A program made the translations under genes and the position numbers. Below are positions 62,775 through 64,000 of a DNA stretch of 64,000 nt, piece after piece. Every line of letters begins with the position of its first letter. Position 1 is the stretch's first letter. Below the pieces are notes generated by a model, which saw only the letters and a program-made list of their open reading frames with translations, was not told the DNA's origin and did not search any database. Source of the DNA: Hyphomicrobiales bacterium (GTDB taxonomy: Bacteria; Pseudomonadota; Alphaproteobacteria; Rhizobiales; Beijerinckiaceae); the NCBI GenBank assembly GCA_900473415.1, contig UCLR01000041.1, positions 62,001 through 126,000 of the forward strand. Reading direction: 5' to 3'.

Positions 62775-63026
62775 TTAAGCCTGCGCCTTCGCCATCTCGT
62801 CGATCCGGTCGAGCACATCGCCGACGGTGCGCGTCGACCGGAAATCCTGCGGCGCGAATCTCTGCTGCGTGAGGTCCTGCAGCTTCACGATCAGGTCGAC
62901 GGCGTCGATCGAGTCGAGGTCGAGATCCTCGTAGAGCCGGGCCTGGGGGCTGACCTTCTCGGCCGGAATCTCGAAGACATCGACGAGATAGGACCTGATC
63001 TGCTTGTAGGCTTCATCACGCGACAT
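62775..63026 (-). CDS. apeF: Acyl carrier protein, ApeF-like
   Basis: An 83-residue carrier with phosphopantetheine Ser39 in DLDLDSIDAVDL. The ATG at 63026 lies 11 nt inside the preceding ACP gene. It carries growing chains for the APE ketosynthases. A longer in-frame reading from 63059 is less likely. Confidence 0.88.
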   Translation of the reverse strand: MSRDEAYKQIRSYLVDVFEIPAEKVSPQARLYEDLDLDSIDAVDLIVKLQDLTQQRFAPQDFRSTRTVGDVLDRIDEMAKAQA

Positions 63027-63294
63027 GACGTTCGATGTCTTTCTGCTGAGAGCGGACAAACTGCGCCAAGGTCTGAACGGTCCTGAAATGCAGCTTGACG
63101 TCGTCCGTTACCGTTTCGATGACCAGGCCGAATGTCTTACGCAACGCGACGCCGAGTTCCAGCGCGTCAATGGAATCCAGGCCCAGCCCTTCGACAAAAA
63201 GAGGCTCATCGCTGGCGATGTCGTCCGGGTTGATGTCTTCGAGCTTCAGGCTCTCGACGATCAGCCTCTTAATGCGCGCTTCCAACTCATCCAT
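63016..63294 (-). CDS. apeE: Acyl carrier protein, ApeE-like
   Basis: A 92-residue carrier with Ser41 in GLGLDSIDALEL. It overlaps the upstream acyltransferase gene by 8 nt and the second carrier by 11 nt. Two ACPs side by side are typical of APE clusters: one probably holds the starter and one the extending chain. Confidence 0.88.
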   Translation of the reverse strand: MDELEARIKRLIVESLKLEDINPDDIASDEPLFVEGLGLDSIDALELGVALRKTFGLVIETVTDDVKLHFRTVQTLAQFVRSQQKDIERHVA

Positions 63295-64000
63295 TCGCCA
63301 GTTTGTCCTTGTAGGAGGCCGTCACCATGCGCACCAGCTTGCGGGCCGCAAGCGGTCGTTCATGGTCATCCAGCATATTCTTGACCGTTAACATCTCACC
63401 CACATCCACGCAAAACACCGGCCGGCGCGGCGGAACCACATACCATTTCTGGCCCTTCAGCAGGGTAGGGGGCGTGCAGGTGATGGTGACGAGCTGGATA
63501 TCGAGCCCCAGCAGGAGCGCGATATTGGCGAAGCCCCGCTGCAGCTGCATCGGCTCGCCGGGCGTCGTGCGCGTGCCTTCCGGGAAGATGATCAGGCAGG
63601 CCCCCTGGTCGATGCTTTCGCGGCAAGCCGCCAGAAGCTGTTCGGAGGGCAGGGCGTTGCTGATATAGCCCACGCCCTTCACCAGCCGACCGAGATAGGG
63701 GCTCTCCCAGAGCGATTGCTTGACGATGCACTGGGCGCGCGGAACCAGCGCCATCAGCATCACGACGTCGAGCAGGGAAGGGTGGTTGGCGATCAGCATC
63801 CGGCCTGGCGCATCGCGCAGCTTCTCTAGCCCTCGGAAGTCGAAGGAGGCTAGCCGCGCCCGGCGCATCGCCGAGATATAGGTTCGGAAGAGCAGGTGGA
63901 TGAGGTATTGCTTGCGCTCGCGGCGCAGCTGGGGCTCGCGTGTCGCCAGGCCGATGAGCGGAAAGGCTACTACGGCTATCACGGCGCCGCCGCCGAACAG
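63287..64000 (-). CDS. Lysophospholipid acyltransferase family protein (partial, runs off right edge)
   Basis: At least 238 residues; the frame is still open at 64000 and reads LFGGGAVIAVVAFPLIG, so the start is outside the window. A PlsC-like domain has NHPSLLDVVML (a variant NHxxxxD block) and FPEGTRT. This type heads APE gene runs (ApeD position) and may acylate the polyene or its anchor. Confidence 0.82.
   Translation of the reverse strand: MFGGGAVIAVVAFPLIGLATREPQLRRERKQYLIHLLFRTYISAMRRARLASFDFRGLEKLRDAPGRMLIANHPSLLDVVMLMALVPRAQCIVKQSLWESPYLGRLVKGVGYISNALPSEQLLAACRESIDQGACLIIFPEGTRTTPGEPMQLQRGFANIALLLGLDIQLVTITCTPPTLLKGQKWYVVPPRRPVFCVDVGEMLTVKNMLDDHERPLAARKLVRMVTASYKDKLANG

Noticed and set aside
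1-64000. CRISPR array or IS element
   Set aside because: No regularly spaced repeats of CRISPR type and no transposase gene were seen; the only clear mobile element is the integrase island.

Overview
The window is high-GC DNA that looks like a member of the Hyphomicrobiales (Alphaproteobacteria), probably Bosea-like. This rests on typical neighbourhoods: an LdtR-type MarR regulator next to an L,D-transpeptidase and a DUF6163 protein, glyA/nrdR/ribD/ribE/ribH/nusB/thiL, a proton pyrophosphatase beside bamE, and a cytochrome bc1 chaperone followed by DUF177, plsX, fabH, ihfA and a MerR regulator. The genus is an inference from gene content; no 16S gene is present.

Left part (1-31577) is mostly core chromosome. 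It holds hemB, a 3-hydroxyisobutyryl-CoA hydrolase, ldtR and its transpeptidase, a small arsenic cluster (arsR-aquaporin-arsC, with a divergent Cys-tailed DUF6428 gene around a palindromic operator), an MFS exporter divergent from a MerR regulator over a SoxR-like box, the glyA-thiL block interrupted by an unknown opposite-strand gene, a ureidoglycine aminohydrolase, hppA, the plsX-fabH-ihfA run, a guanidine exporter preceded by a guanidine-II (mini-ykkC) riboswitch, and a quinone/aldehyde-type cluster (DoxX, LysR, VOC dioxygenase, esterase).

The middle (31578-44430) is accessory DNA. It has several small unknown genes, a three-gene lipid-linked-sugar cassette (HAD-UbiA prenyltransferase, ArnE/EmrE-like small flippase, GT-C-like polytopic protein), a probably truncated TPR signalling protein, two truncated gene remnants meeting tail to tail, and an orphan TRAP binding protein paired with a large GGDEF-EAL protein.

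From 44431 to about 50.6 kb lies an integrated element bounded on the left by the 3' end of tRNA-Pro(GGG). It carries a tyrosine integrase, an unknown gene, an AlpA-like excisionase fused to the helicase part of a D5 primase, an iteron-like hairpin region, another unknown gene and a P27-family terminase small subunit. It has no capsid, tail or large terminase genes. This layout resembles a phage-inducible chromosomal island (phage satellite). No intact tRNA or right att copy is visible.

The right part (50.6-64.0 kb) is an aryl-polyene (APE) biosynthesis cluster. On the minus strand it runs in the canonical order: LPLAT, two ACPs, membrane protein, AMP ligase, dehydratase, thioesterase, LolA-like, MMPL exporter, DUF3261 lipoprotein, ketosynthase, dehydratase, ketoreductase, ketosynthase. 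Most junctions overlap by 4 nt. The glycosyltransferase-acyltransferase fusion (apeJ-like) is displaced to the far end on the plus strand beside the satellite. The cluster continues past the right edge.
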